DNA of 64,000 nucleotides from Amycolatopsis sp. GM8 (GTDB lineage: Bacteria; Actinomycetota; Actinomycetes; Mycobacteriales; Pseudonocardiaceae): NCBI RefSeq assembly GCF_021653975.1, contig NZ_JAJKFK010000004.1, positions 494,936 through 558,935 on the forward strand. The letters are read 5' to 3'. Numbering within the stretch: the first letter of the stretch is position 1; each line of letters opens with the position of its first letter. A program made the translations under genes and the position numbers. Positions 34,967 through 43,519 of the stretch are shown here, one piece after another. The notes under the pieces are model-generated. The model was given only the letters and a program-made list of their open reading frames with translations, did no database searches and was not told the origin of the DNA.

Positions 34967-36182
34967 CCGCCAGCTCGGCGTCGTGGAACGCGGACGGCGA
35001 GAGCGCCAGCCACACGACCACAGCGCCGACGGCGTGCAGCACGGCGGCCACCACGTACACGCCGCGCAGGCTCCAGTGCGCCGCGATCAGGCCGCCGGCG
35101 AGCGCGCCGATCGGGTTCATCCCCCAGGCCAGCGCCCGGTGGCTGGTCAGCACGCGGCCGAGCAGGCCCGCCGGGGTGAACCGCTGCCGGCTCGACTGCG
35201 AGCATACGTTCCACACCAGGACGATGGCGGTCGTCGCGAGCAGCACCGCGCCGACCAGCACCGGCCACGGCGGCACCACCGCGATCAGCAGCGCGGTCAG
35301 CACCCCCAGGGTCTGCGCGATCCGCATCGACCACGAGTAGCCGAGCCGCGTCACGATCCGGCTCACCACGAACGAGCACAGGATCCAGCCGGCGGCTTCG
35401 CAGGCCAGCAGCGCGCCATAGCCGACGGACCCGAGGTGTAGCACCTGCGTCGTGTACAGCACCAGCATCGCGGTCTCCGCGCTGGACGCGAACGAGCCGA
35501 GCGCGACGGTGACCGTGATCCACCGCAGTAGCGGCGTGTGCACCAGGAACCGCAGCCCCTGGCCGAGATCGCGCAGCGGATGCTGGTCGGATGGCGTGAC
35601 CGCGGCGGAGGAGATCCGGCGCGCGAGCACCAGCGCGACGATCGCCGCCACGCCCGCGACCCACGCTGGCGCGCCCGCGCTCACCGCGACGAGCCAGCCG
35701 GTGAACGGCGGCACGATGAACTGCACGACGCCGCGGTCGATGAGCTGCAGCCGGGTGTTGGCCGCGGCGAACCGTTCGGGCGGCACGACTTCCGGGACGA
35801 GGGTGCCGCTCGCGCCGTCGCCGAGCACCTGCGCCGACGTCACCACGAACGCCACGACCACCAGCAGCGGCAGGCTCAGCAGCCCCGCCGTGCCGGCCAC
35901 GGCGAGTCCGGCGGCCGCGACCACCTGGATCGCGTACGCCCAGGCCAGCACCGTCGTGCGGCGGACCCGATCGATCAGCACCCCGGCGAACAGCGAGAAC
36001 AGCAGCCACGGCGACTGCCCGGCCACGTTGACCCACGACACCTCGCGGGGATCGGTCGTGATCGACACCGCGAGCAAAGGGAGCACCGCCAGCATCAGTC
36101 CCTCGGCGGTCGATCCCGAGATCGCCACCGCCTGCAGGCGCCTCCAGCCACTCTTTGTATGTATATGGTCATCCCCAGTCAC
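34926..36182 (-). CDS. MFS transporter (MFS_3 / enterobactin-exporter-like)
   Basis: 418 residues from a GTG at 36182; a GTG at 36129, preceded by GGAGG, is an alternative. About eleven or twelve membrane helices are visible. WRRLQAVAISGSTAEGLMLAVLPLL is the typical first helix of this family and LFAGVLIDRVRRTTVL the first cytoplasmic loop, followed by VPPERFAAANTRLQ. It probably exports a metabolite or drug. An AT-rich patch (36155-36170) may hold the promoter. A repeat array lies directly upstream. Confidence 0.85.
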   Translation of the reverse strand: MTGDDHIHTKSGWRRLQAVAISGSTAEGLMLAVLPLLAVSITTDPREVSWVNVAGQSPWLLFSLFAGVLIDRVRRTTVLAWAYAIQVVAAAGLAVAGTAGLLSLPLLVVVAFVVTSAQVLGDGASGTLVPEVVPPERFAAANTRLQLIDRGVVQFIVPPFTGWLVAVSAGAPAWVAGVAAIVALVLARRISSAAVTPSDQHPLRDLGQGLRFLVHTPLLRWITVTVALGSFASSAETAMLVLYTTQVLHLGSVGYGALLACEAAGWILCSFVVSRIVTRLGYSWSMRIAQTLGVLTALLIAVVPPWPVLVGAVLLATTAIVLVWNVCSQSSRQRFTPAGLLGRVLTSHRALAWGMNPIGALAGGLIAAHWSLRGVYVVAAVLHAVGAVVVWLALSPSAFHDAELAVTGAGPAATGPPG

Positions 36183-36210
36183 GGAACCCCATACTGCCTG
36201 GTCTTTCGCG

Positions 36211-36371
36211 TACGCGCCGCCGAATTTCGCGCCCGCCGCGCCCCGGCAGCCGTGTTTGCCCGCTGCGTCAGTGAATTTGCCGGCTGCGTCGGTGAGTTTG
36301 CGCGCCACGAGCCAACTCACCGACGTGAGCGGCAAACACGCGCGCGTGGCGGGCAAAGACGCGCTGCGTCA
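36211..36371. repeat. 21-bp-periodic repeat array, TTTGCC type
   Basis: TTTGC(C/G) starts at 36255, 36276 and 36297, exactly 21 bp apart, and TTTCGCG at 36214 and 36235, also 21 bp apart. Inverted GGCAAA starts at 36331 and 36352, with a degenerate unit at 36310, keeping the 21-bp step. The left copy GTGTTTGCCCGCTGCGTC pairs with the right copies to form a stem. The array reaches into the stop codon of the regulator gene at 36369. Its core differs from the arrays at 10082 and 51755 but the period is the same. Confidence 0.8.
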
Positions 36372-38033
36372 GTGCAGTTCGTAGCGCTTGAGCTTGCGGT
36401 ACACGGTCGCCCGGGAGATGCCGAGCCGGTCGGCGACGGCGTTGCGGTCGCCACCGGTGTCGCGCAGGGCCGCCATCAGCACCCGCCGCTCGGCCGCCCG
36501 CACCTCGTCCAGCGGCCGGTGCCGCGCCGGCAGGTCGCGCAGATCGACCGGACCGGTCGCGTGGATCCCCGCGCTGGCCAGGACTTGCCGCAACTGCCGG
36601 AGGTTGCCCGGCCAGTCCCGCGCCGCCAGCGCGGCGATCGCCCGTGACGTGATCGGCTGGTCGCCGAGCAGGCGCGCGCACAGCGCTTCGAACTCGGTCC
36701 GGCGCTCTCGCAGCGGTGGCATGGTCAGCAGGACGGGAAACCCTTCGCGGACCAGGCCGCTGTCCTCGATCGTCGTCCCGACGACCGGGCCGCTGGCGTT
36801 CGCGATCAGCGCGGTGACGATCGCCGACAGCTCCGGCGGCAGCTCGGTGACATGCGCCAGCAGCACGGGTTTTCCGTTGCGCAGGGCGGATTCCAGGTTG
36901 TGCAGCCAGGCGCGCGGGCGGAGTTGTGCGACACGGCCGTCCAGCTCGACCGGTGACCGCAGCGCCACTCGGGCCTCGAATCGCTTTCCGGTGCCGCGTT
37001 CGCCGCTGACCAGGACCGGATGCTCCCCCACCGCACGGGTCAGGCGGCGCCGGAACTCGCCCACCGGGTCCACGGGAATCGGGCCAGGCACGGCGAGCCG
37101 GCGTGGCTCAACCGAGTGCAGCACGAGCACCGCCGCGAAGTCGCCCTGGGGCTGGCGCACGGGCAGGATCTCGATCGTCACGGTCGCGCCGGAGCTGAGG
37201 TTCCGTCGCACGCTGCGCCGCCGCGACCCGGTTTCCTCCGCCAGCCGGCGAAGCAGCTCCTCGTCCGCTTCGTGCACGAGGGCGCGCGCCCGGGTGCTGA
37301 CCACGCACAGCTGACGGCTCACTCCGACGACCGGGCCGCGATATCGCCGTTGTGCGGCGGAGAACTCGTCGAACAGCTCGCGCTCCCCGTATGCGCGGCT
37401 GCCCAGCAGCTGCGCCTCGATGGACCGCCCGATCTCGATCACCAGCGGCAGCACCGCGGCCGAGCCGTACTCGCGCAGGCAGTGCACGCCCAGCGTCCCC
37501 GCGTACCGCTTGGTGCAAGGATCGCGGATGATCACGCCGGTCGTCGTCAGGATCTCGGCGTCACCACGGAAGTGCTCGGTGCCGGAGATGAGGAAGGCCT
37601 GCCGCGTCTCGTGCGCGCAGCCCAGGCCGTTGGTGCCCATCAGGTCCTCGCCGAAACACATACCCGGGACCAAGTTCTGCCGGTGCACGCGCCCGGCCTG
37701 CGGGAAATCCCCGACGACCACGGTGATCAGCCGGCAGGCGCGGTCGGCGAGGAACCCCCACGAGTTCAGGCCGGAGATCTCGTCCTTGAGCCGGTTCATG
37801 ATCGGCTGCGCGACGGCGGCGAGGCGCGTGCGGGGCCGGAAGTCCGCGTCGGATACGTACTCGCGTGCTTCGGGATCGACCCCGGCGAGCATCGACCGCC
37901 GCCAGGACGCGACGACTTCCGGCCGCACGCCGGGATAGTCCGCCGGATCCACCGAGAACGGGTTGCGGGACAAGACATCCTGCTTGGCCCGCCGGACCCG
38001 CTCCCACTCGGCCGTGGTGCGCGGGATGGTCAC
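36369..38033 (-). CDS. GAF/AAA-like/Fis-HTH regulator (AcoR-type, degenerate AAA)
   Basis: 554 residues, GTG start. The N-terminal sensor part has the VVASWRRSMLAGVDP signature (about residues 39-55) and a GAF domain with GTNGLGCAHETRQAF. The middle AAA-like part has GERGTGKRFE in place of a normal Walker A and lacks the sigma-54-contacting GAFTGA. The C-terminus is a Fis-type HTH, AVADRLGISRATVYRKLKRY. Actinobacteria generally lack sigma-54, so it must act by another contact. It lies 61 bp after the LLM gene and may sense a substrate of the LLM/esterase genes. Confidence 0.85.
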   Translation of the reverse strand: MTIPRTTAEWERVRRAKQDVLSRNPFSVDPADYPGVRPEVVASWRRSMLAGVDPEAREYVSDADFRPRTRLAAVAQPIMNRLKDEISGLNSWGFLADRACRLITVVVGDFPQAGRVHRQNLVPGMCFGEDLMGTNGLGCAHETRQAFLISGTEHFRGDAEILTTTGVIIRDPCTKRYAGTLGVHCLREYGSAAVLPLVIEIGRSIEAQLLGSRAYGERELFDEFSAAQRRYRGPVVGVSRQLCVVSTRARALVHEADEELLRRLAEETGSRRRSVRRNLSSGATVTIEILPVRQPQGDFAAVLVLHSVEPRRLAVPGPIPVDPVGEFRRRLTRAVGEHPVLVSGERGTGKRFEARVALRSPVELDGRVAQLRPRAWLHNLESALRNGKPVLLAHVTELPPELSAIVTALIANASGPVVGTTIEDSGLVREGFPVLLTMPPLRERRTEFEALCARLLGDQPITSRAIAALAARDWPGNLRQLRQVLASAGIHATGPVDLRDLPARHRPLDEVRAAERRVLMAALRDTGGDRNAVADRLGISRATVYRKLKRYELH

Positions 38034-38094
38034 CGCTCGACGGTACCCGGCCAGTCCCCCGTGGCCTGAGGACTCTTCCGCCCGGCGAAACGGC

Positions 38095-39171
38095 TCAGGC
38101 CGCGACGCGCAACCCGCGCGCTTTCGGCAGCACGTCGCGGGCGAACAGTTCGAGACTCGCCCGCGCCTGGTCGTAGGGCATCCCGCCGAACGCCGGTGCG
38201 AGGGTCAGCTCGAAATCGCCGAGCACGTCGCGGATCTCCTCGATCTGGCCGAGGATCCGCCGCGGGTTGCCCCACAACGCGGTGGCGGCGTAGTCGTCGG
38301 CGGCCTTGTCCACCCCGATCTCCCGGAAGTACGCCGCGTTCGCCGCGTATCGCTCGTGGCCCTTGATCCCGGCGAAATGCTCGCCGGCCATCTCGTAGTG
38401 CTCCACATTGGACAGGAAGAACCGGTTGACGTACCGGAAATGCCGTTCCCGCGCGAGTTCGTCGTCCTCGTGGCAGTACATGTTGACGTTGAGCGCGATC
38501 GCCGGGGCGCGCTCGCCGTGCTCGGTCTCGTACAGCTCGCGGTACCGGGTGAACGTCGGCATGAGGTCCGGCACCGGGCGCACGATGAACGACATCATGC
38601 TCGCCCGCAACCTCGCCGCCATCACCACGGACTCCGGCGAACCCGCGACGAGGTACCGGCGGCCGAGGAACGAACCGCGCGGGCGGGGCCGCAACTGCGC
38701 CCGCGGCTGCGGGTAGAACGGGCCGTCGCCTTCGATGAACCCCGTCTCCAGCGCCTCGAAGATCATCGGCGCGGCCTCGTCGAACCGGTCGCGCGTTTCG
38801 CCGAGCGGGATGCGGAACGGTTCGTACTCGGTGCGGGACAGGCCGCGGCCGAAGCCGAGCAGCAGCCGGCCGTCCGAGATCGTGTCGACCATCAGCGCTT
38901 TCTCCGCCACCCGCAGCGGATCGTTCCACGGCAGGATGACCGCCGCGGTGCCGAGTTTGATCCGCGACGTCCGCCCGGCCAGGTGCGCCAGCAGCACCAG
39001 GTTGTCGGGACACGCCGAATAGTCCGAGAAATGGTGCTCGACGACCCACACCGCGTCGTAGCCAAGGCGTTCCGCTTCGACCGCGACGTCCAGTTCGCCC
39101 TGGTACATCTGCTGGTCGGTCAGGTCCGGGTGGAGTTTGCCGAACCCCAGATTGATCCCGATGCTCAGCAT
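38095..39171 (-). CDS. LLM class flavin-dependent oxidoreductase
   Basis: 358 residues. Luciferase-like barrel with ERLGYDAVWVVEHHFSDYS, GTAAVILPWNDPLRVAE and GRLLLGFGRGLSRTEY. Unlike the F420-type members it has the VEHH block usual for FMN-dependent alkanal/alkane-type monooxygenases. It would hydroxylate or oxygenate a small hydrophobic molecule with reduced flavin from another protein. It starts 12 bp after the CocE esterase gene, so the two are co-transcribed. Confidence 0.87.
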   Translation of the reverse strand: MLSIGINLGFGKLHPDLTDQQMYQGELDVAVEAERLGYDAVWVVEHHFSDYSACPDNLVLLAHLAGRTSRIKLGTAAVILPWNDPLRVAEKALMVDTISDGRLLLGFGRGLSRTEYEPFRIPLGETRDRFDEAAPMIFEALETGFIEGDGPFYPQPRAQLRPRPRGSFLGRRYLVAGSPESVVMAARLRASMMSFIVRPVPDLMPTFTRYRELYETEHGERAPAIALNVNMYCHEDDELARERHFRYVNRFFLSNVEHYEMAGEHFAGIKGHERYAANAAYFREIGVDKAADDYAATALWGNPRRILGQIEEIRDVLGDFELTLAPAFGGMPYDQARASLELFARDVLPKARGLRVAA

Positions 39172-39183
39172 CGCTGTTCCTCC

Positions 39184-40809
39184 CTATTCGGCGGGAATGA
39201 CCGGGAGCCGGATCGCGCTCGGATACGGCTCGCCGAAGAAGACGCGCTGGGTGGCGCGGACGAAATCGTCCTCGGTGACCTCTCCGGCCGGCTTACCGCT
39301 GCCGGAATTTCGGTCGAAGCACGGGTAGTTCGAACTCGCGATGTCGACGCGGATCCGGTGTCCCGCCGCGAAAACCTGGCTCGTGGCGCCGACGTCGACG
39401 GTGTACTCGTACACCTCGCCGGGCTCGATCGCTTGTGGACTGTCCATTCCGGACCGATAGCGGGCGCGCACGATCCCGTCGGCGACGGCGAGGGCACGGC
39501 CGCCGGGGTGGACGTCAACGAGCTTCGCGGTGAAATCGGTGTCGGCGGCCGAGGTCGAGGCGAAGAGCCGCACGCTGAGCGGGCCGGTGACCTCCAGATC
39601 GTGGTCGAGCACCGGGCCGGTGAACCGCAGGATGTCCGGCCGTCCATCGAGGACCTGCTGGTCACGCGAGCCCGGCTGGAAACCCATCGGACCGGGGGCC
39701 AGCACGATCGCACCACCGACCGTGGGCACCGGATCACGCGGGTCGTGCACGTATTCCGCGCTACCGGACGGAGGAAGCGAGCGGCCGAGCGTGCCGCCGG
39801 TGCCATCAGTGCCGAGAAACCAGTCCTGCCAAGCGGTCCGGGCGAGCGGCCACTCGTTCTCGGTGCGCCAGCCCGCGCCCATCACGTAGATCCGCACGGG
39901 CGGCAGCGATCCCGGCACGCCGTCCGTGCTCTCCTGGAGGAACCGCACCTGTTGCTGTTCCAGGCGGATCGCCTGCTCACTGCCGCCGGGATAGACCACT
40001 TCGCCCAGGACGCCGGTGCGATCGGTGTGCGACCACGGCCCGACGATCAGATGCCCGCGCATGGTGGTGAAGTTGCCGAGCGTGCCACGCAGGAACAGGT
40101 CGAACCAGCCGCCGACGTGCAGCGCCGGCGCCGCGGTGTCCGCGCGCCGCGAGGCGTAGCTGATGCCGCGCCAGTAATCCGGGTCGTTCTCCCTGGCCAG
40201 CCAGGTGTGCCAGCTCGGCAGGATTTCGGCGAGGTTCGGGCGGTCGATCAGCGGCAAGGTGTCGTAGGCGGCTTCGCGGCCCGCCGGCATCCCGCCCAGC
40301 TGCGCCGACGTGAGCAGATGCCAGCCGAGCGCCTGGCCGAGCTGGAACGCGCCCTGCCGGTAGGCGAGCCCGTCGCGGTAGTCGTCCGGCGTGACCGTGA
40401 GCGCCAGCGCGACGAGCCCGTCCGGCCGGTGACCACTGACTGCCAGCTGCGTCATGCCGAGATAGGACGCGCCGAACATCGCGATCCGGCCGTCGCACCA
40501 CTCCTGCTCACGCAGCCAGGCCAAGGTGTCGAGACCGTCGGCGGTCTCGTTCTCGAACGTGCGCAGCCGCCCCTCGGAGCGGCCGACGCCGCGGCAACTC
40601 TGCACCAGCACCGTGAATCCCGCGTCCAGCGCCGGAAACACGGGCAGTGTTCGCGAAAACGGCTCCGCGTAAGGGGTTCGGACGAGCAGCACCGGCCGCG
40701 GCCGCCCCGGCGGGCGGTACAGCAGGCCCGCGAGCCGCACGCCGTCGCGCACCGGTATCCGCACCCGCTCGACGACGTGTGTGTCCAGGCCTTCCAGCGT
40801 CCCCGTCAC
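39184..40809 (-). CDS. CocE/NonD family hydrolase (X-Pro dipeptidyl-peptidase S15 type)
   Basis: 541 residues, GTG start. The alpha/beta-hydrolase core shows RTPYAEPF, VQSCRGVGRSEG and the nucleophile elbow GASYLGMT (Ser115). HVGGWFDLFLRG follows in the core. The C-terminal jelly-roll domain begins around TGPVLDHDLEVTGPLSVRL. It hydrolyses an ester or amide in the cytoplasm; no signal peptide is seen. A perfect 16-bp palindrome lies 36 bp upstream. With the following LLM gene it may process an ester substrate. Confidence 0.9.
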   Translation of the reverse strand: MTGTLEGLDTHVVERVRIPVRDGVRLAGLLYRPPGRPRPVLLVRTPYAEPFSRTLPVFPALDAGFTVLVQSCRGVGRSEGRLRTFENETADGLDTLAWLREQEWCDGRIAMFGASYLGMTQLAVSGHRPDGLVALALTVTPDDYRDGLAYRQGAFQLGQALGWHLLTSAQLGGMPAGREAAYDTLPLIDRPNLAEILPSWHTWLARENDPDYWRGISYASRRADTAAPALHVGGWFDLFLRGTLGNFTTMRGHLIVGPWSHTDRTGVLGEVVYPGGSEQAIRLEQQQVRFLQESTDGVPGSLPPVRIYVMGAGWRTENEWPLARTAWQDWFLGTDGTGGTLGRSLPPSGSAEYVHDPRDPVPTVGGAIVLAPGPMGFQPGSRDQQVLDGRPDILRFTGPVLDHDLEVTGPLSVRLFASTSAADTDFTAKLVDVHPGGRALAVADGIVRARYRSGMDSPQAIEPGEVYEYTVDVGATSQVFAAGHRIRVDIASSNYPCFDRNSGSGKPAGEVTEDDFVRATQRVFFGEPYPSAIRLPVIPAE

Positions 40810-40844
40810 GGGAACTCACGCTACGGGCCGATCAGCGCGAGGCC

Positions 40845-40860
40845 GTCTCACTTGTGAGAC
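40845..40860. promoter_or_regulatory. Inverted repeat GTCTCACTTGTGAGAC
   Basis: Perfect 7-bp arms around TT, placed between the stop of the LLM gene (40861) and the start of the CocE gene (40809). It may be the operator for the CocE-LLM genes or the 3' end of the upstream transcript. No T-run follows. Confidence 0.45.
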
Positions 40861-41859
40861 TCAGACGGTGGCCTCCGCCATCGCCTCGGCGGTCAGCTCC
40901 ACCGACCGCACCCGGTCCTCGATCCGCTCGGCGTGGTGCGCGGTGATCAGCTCGTCGGCCTGGATCGGCGCCGCGAACTCCTCCAGGAACGCGCGGACCT
41001 CGGCCGGGGTGCCGGTGGCGGTGTACTTGGTCATCGTCGACAGGTGCCGCCCGTTCGGCGACGCGAGGAACGCCTCGATCTCGGCGTCGGTGAAGTTCCG
41101 GCCGCCGGAGCCGCGCGAGATGAACGACCGCGCCCGGTTGCGGTACGAGATCGTCTGCTGTGCCACGGCTTCGTCGTGGTCTTCGGCGGCGAACACGTTC
41201 ACCCCGGCGATCACGTACGGCTCGGCCAGCTGCTCGGAGGGCTTGAAGGTGTCGCGGTAGACGGCGACGGCCTGGTGCAGCGCGTCCGGCGCGAAGTGGG
41301 ACGCGAACCCGTAGGGCAGGCCCAGCTGCGCGGCGAGCTGCGCGCCGAACAGCGACGAGCCGAGAATGTACAGCGGCACCTCGCCGTCGGGGCGCGGCAC
41401 GGCCTGTACCCCGGAGATCCGCGACTTGCCGCGCAGGTAGCCCTGCAGTTCGAGCACATCCTGCGGGAACGTGTCGGCGGAGAGGTGGTCGCGCCGCATG
41501 GCGAGCATCGTGTTCTGGTCGGTGCCGGGCGCCCGGCCGAGCCCGAGGTCGATCCGCCCGGGGAAGAGCGCCCCCAGCGTGCCGAACTGCTCCGCGATCA
41601 CCAGCGGCGAGTGGTTGGGCAGCATGACCCCGCCCGAGCCGAGCCGGATCGTTTCGGTGTGCTCGGCGACGTGCCCGATCACGATGCTCGTGGCGCTCGA
41701 CGCGATGGTCGCCATGTTGTGGTGCTCGGCGTACCAGACCCGCCGGTAGCCGCCGCGCTCGGCGGCCTGGGCGAGCTTGACGCTGGCGGCGAAGCTGTCG
41801 CGCGCCGACTGGCCGGGCGCGATCGGTGCCAGGTCGAGGATCGACAGGGCGAGGGGCAT
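40861..41859 (-). CDS. LLM class flavin-dependent oxidoreductase, ArsR-linked
   Basis: 332 residues from the ATG at 41859. [60 protein letters not shown] and [10 protein letters not shown] are hallmarks of the YhbW/MsnO8-like LLM branch. It probably uses FMN for oxygenation; the substrate is unknown. The gene lies 2 bp after the ArsR-type regulator, so they form one operon. Confidence 0.9.
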   Translation of the reverse strand: MPLALSILDLAPIAPGQSARDSFAASVKLAQAAERGGYRRVWYAEHHNMATIASSATSIVIGHVAEHTETIRLGSGGVMLPNHSPLVIAEQFGTLGALFPGRIDLGLGRAPGTDQNTMLAMRRDHLSADTFPQDVLELQGYLRGKSRISGVQAVPRPDGEVPLYILGSSLFGAQLAAQLGLPYGFASHFAPDALHQAVAVYRDTFKPSEQLAEPYVIAGVNVFAAEDHDEAVAQQTISYRNRARSFISRGSGGRNFTDAEIEAFLASPNGRHLSTMTKYTATGTPAEVRAFLEEFAAPIQADELITAHHAERIEDRVRSVELTAEAMAEATV

Positions 41860-41861
41860 GG

Positions 41862-42164
41862 TCAACTGCCTTTCTGCAGAGCGCTGTGCAGCTCGTCGGT
41901 GAACGCGCGGATGCGGTCCTCGTCGCGCCGGTAGTAGATCCACTGGCCGCGGCGGGTGGCGCGCAGGAACCCGGCCCGTTGCAGGGTCGCCAGGTGCGCG
42001 GACATGGTCGACGCCGAGGTCCCGGCCTTCTGCTGGATCAAACCGGCGCACACCCCCAGCTCGGCCGCTTCCCCCGCGCACGCGAAGTTCGCGACCGGGT
42101 CCTTGAGCCATTCGAGGATGCGCAGCCGCGTCTCGTTGGCCAGGGCCTTGCACTCGTCGAGCAC
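41862..42164 (-). CDS. ArsR family HTH regulator
   Basis: 100 residues, GTG start. Winged helix with [37 protein letters not shown] and [13 protein letters not shown]. The cysteines in [16 protein letters not shown] (two, about 11 residues apart) lie before the recognition helix and could form a thiol or metal switch, but the classical ELCVCDL box is absent. It is the first gene of an operon with the LLM enzyme. An imperfect dyad lies just upstream. Confidence 0.88.
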   Translation of the reverse strand: MLDECKALANETRLRILEWLKDPVANFACAGEAAELGVCAGLIQQKAGTSASTMSAHLATLQRAGFLRATRRGQWIYYRRDEDRIRAFTDELHSALQKGS

Positions 42165-42174
42165 CGCACCCGTC

Positions 42175-42200
42175 CTTCGGTATTTCGCTAATTTCCGAAG
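42175..42200. promoter_or_regulatory. Imperfect dyad CTTCGG-N14-CCGAAG before ArsR gene
   Basis: Outer arms are exact; the inner part (TATTTCG against AATTAGC in reverse complement) is partly symmetric and AT-rich for this genome. It starts 11 bp upstream of the GTG, a typical place for ArsR autorepression. Confidence 0.45.
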
Positions 42201-42257
42201 TTAGTCCTCGTCCGGACGCGCGGCACCATGACCCCCGTCACGACTACTGTGCCGTTC

Positions 42258-42866
42258 ATGAGCGGTGACCTCGCGGCGACACGCGCGTTCTTCGGCCCAC
42301 GGGCGGCCGGCTGGGAGATCAAGTTCCCGGACGACGGCCCGCGGTACCGGCAGGCGGTCGCCGACCTCGCGCCACCCGCCGGCGGGGCCGTCGCCGACGT
42401 GGCCTGCGGCACCGGGCGCGCGCTGCCGGAACTACGCGACGCGGTCGGCCCGAACGGCACGGTGCTCGGCATCGACGTGACCGCCGAGATGCTCGCTGAA
42501 GCCGTCGCATGCGGGCGGGACGAGATCGCCACCCTCGTGCTCGCCGACGCGACGCGCCTGCCGTTGCCCACCGGACGTTTGGACGCCGTGTTCGCCGCCG
42601 GGCTGCTCGCCCATCTCGCCGACCCGGACGCCGGGCTCGCGGAACTGGCCCGGGTGTGCCGCCCCGGCGGGCGGCTCGCGGTGTTCCACCCGATCGGCCG
42701 CGCCGCACTGGCCCGCAGGCACGGGCACGAACTGTCCACAGAGGACCTTCGCGCGGAACCGAACATCCGCGCCGCGCTGGGCCGGACCGGCTGGCACTGC
42801 GATTCCGTCGACGACGGCGAGGACCGTTACCTCGTGCTGGCGACCCGGGAGCTACCGCACGCGTAA
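42258..42866 (+). CDS. Class I SAM-dependent methyltransferase
   Basis: 202 residues from the ATG at 42258; an in-frame ATG at 42228 is an alternative. Methyltransf_11 fold: motif I VADVACGTGRALPEL (about residues 45-59), acidic GIDVTAEML, motif LVLADATRLPLP and ARVCRPGGRLAV. TACTGT sits 7 nt before the ATG, so the message could be leaderless. The substrate is unknown. The 3' end overlaps the convergent TetR gene by 15 bp. Confidence 0.87.
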   Translation: MSGDLAATRAFFGPRAAGWEIKFPDDGPRYRQAVADLAPPAGGAVADVACGTGRALPELRDAVGPNGTVLGIDVTAEMLAEAVACGRDEIATLVLADATRLPLPTGRLDAVFAAGLLAHLADPDAGLAELARVCRPGGRLAVFHPIGRAALARRHGHELSTEDLRAEPNIRAALGRTGWHCDSVDDGEDRYLVLATRELPHA

Positions 42867-43421
42867 CCCGGCGATCAGGAGCTCGACCAGCGGGCGTGGG
42901 TCGTAGCCGGAATCGGCGCCGATACAGAGGTTCCCCACGCCGCGCATCAGTTCGAGGGCCTGCACACCGGACCGGATCTCGCCGGCGGCGGCCGCGGCGT
43001 CGAGCAGCCGGCCGCACACGGGCACGAGGCGGTCGAGGAAGTAGGCGTGCAACGTGTCGAAGCCGGCTTTGTCGGACCGCAGCGCGGCGGCGAGCCCGTG
43101 CTTCGTGACCAGGAAGTCCACGAAGCGGTCGATCCACTGCCCCAGCGCCGCGTAGGGACTCGCGCTCGACTCCAGGAGCGCGGGCCCGGCTTCGGCGCAG
43201 GCCTCCACCTGGTGCCGGTAGACGGCGATGACGAGGTCCGAGCGCGTCGGGAAGTGCCGGTAGATGGTGCCCATCCCGACGCCGGCCTTGGCCGCGATGT
43301 CCCGCACCGGCGCGTCCACGCCGGACGCGACGAACACCGCGGCGGCCGCGTCGAGCAGCGTCTTCTCGTTGCGCCGGGCGTCCGCCCGCTTGGACCGGCC
43401 CGCGGTCTCGTCGTCGGCCAC
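42852..43421 (-). CDS. TetR family transcriptional regulator
   Basis: 189 residues from a GTG at 43421, chosen because GGGAGG lies just upstream. HTH region: NEKTLLDAAAAVFVASGVDA and AAKAGVGMGTIYRHFPTRSDL. The C-terminal half is the usual ligand-binding and dimerisation domain. It is divergent from an aldo/keto reductase gene, and a near-perfect 39-bp operator lies between them, so it most likely represses both. Confidence 0.92.
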   Translation of the reverse strand: MADDETAGRSKRADARRNEKTLLDAAAAVFVASGVDAPVRDIAAKAGVGMGTIYRHFPTRSDLVIAVYRHQVEACAEAGPALLESSASPYAALGQWIDRFVDFLVTKHGLAAALRSDKAGFDTLHAYFLDRLVPVCGRLLDAAAAAGEIRSGVQALELMRGVGNLCIGADSGYDPRPLVELLIAGLRVR

Positions 43422-43452
43422 GCCATTCCTCCCGCCACCCGCAGTTGTCAAG

Positions 43453-43491
43453 CGGAACAATGCTCCGTATCGTTAGCGGAGCATTGTTCCG
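43453..43491. promoter_or_regulatory. TetR operator: 15-bp perfect inverted repeat
   Basis: CGGAACAATGCTCCG (43453-43467) and its exact reverse complement (43477-43491) flank a 9-bp TATCGTTAG. Each arm is itself nearly palindromic, so two TetR dimers could bind. The site sits in the 98-bp gap between the TetR and aldo/keto reductase genes. Confidence 0.8.
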
Positions 43492-43519
43492 ATTGCTCAT
43501 GATGCCACGGAGGACAACC

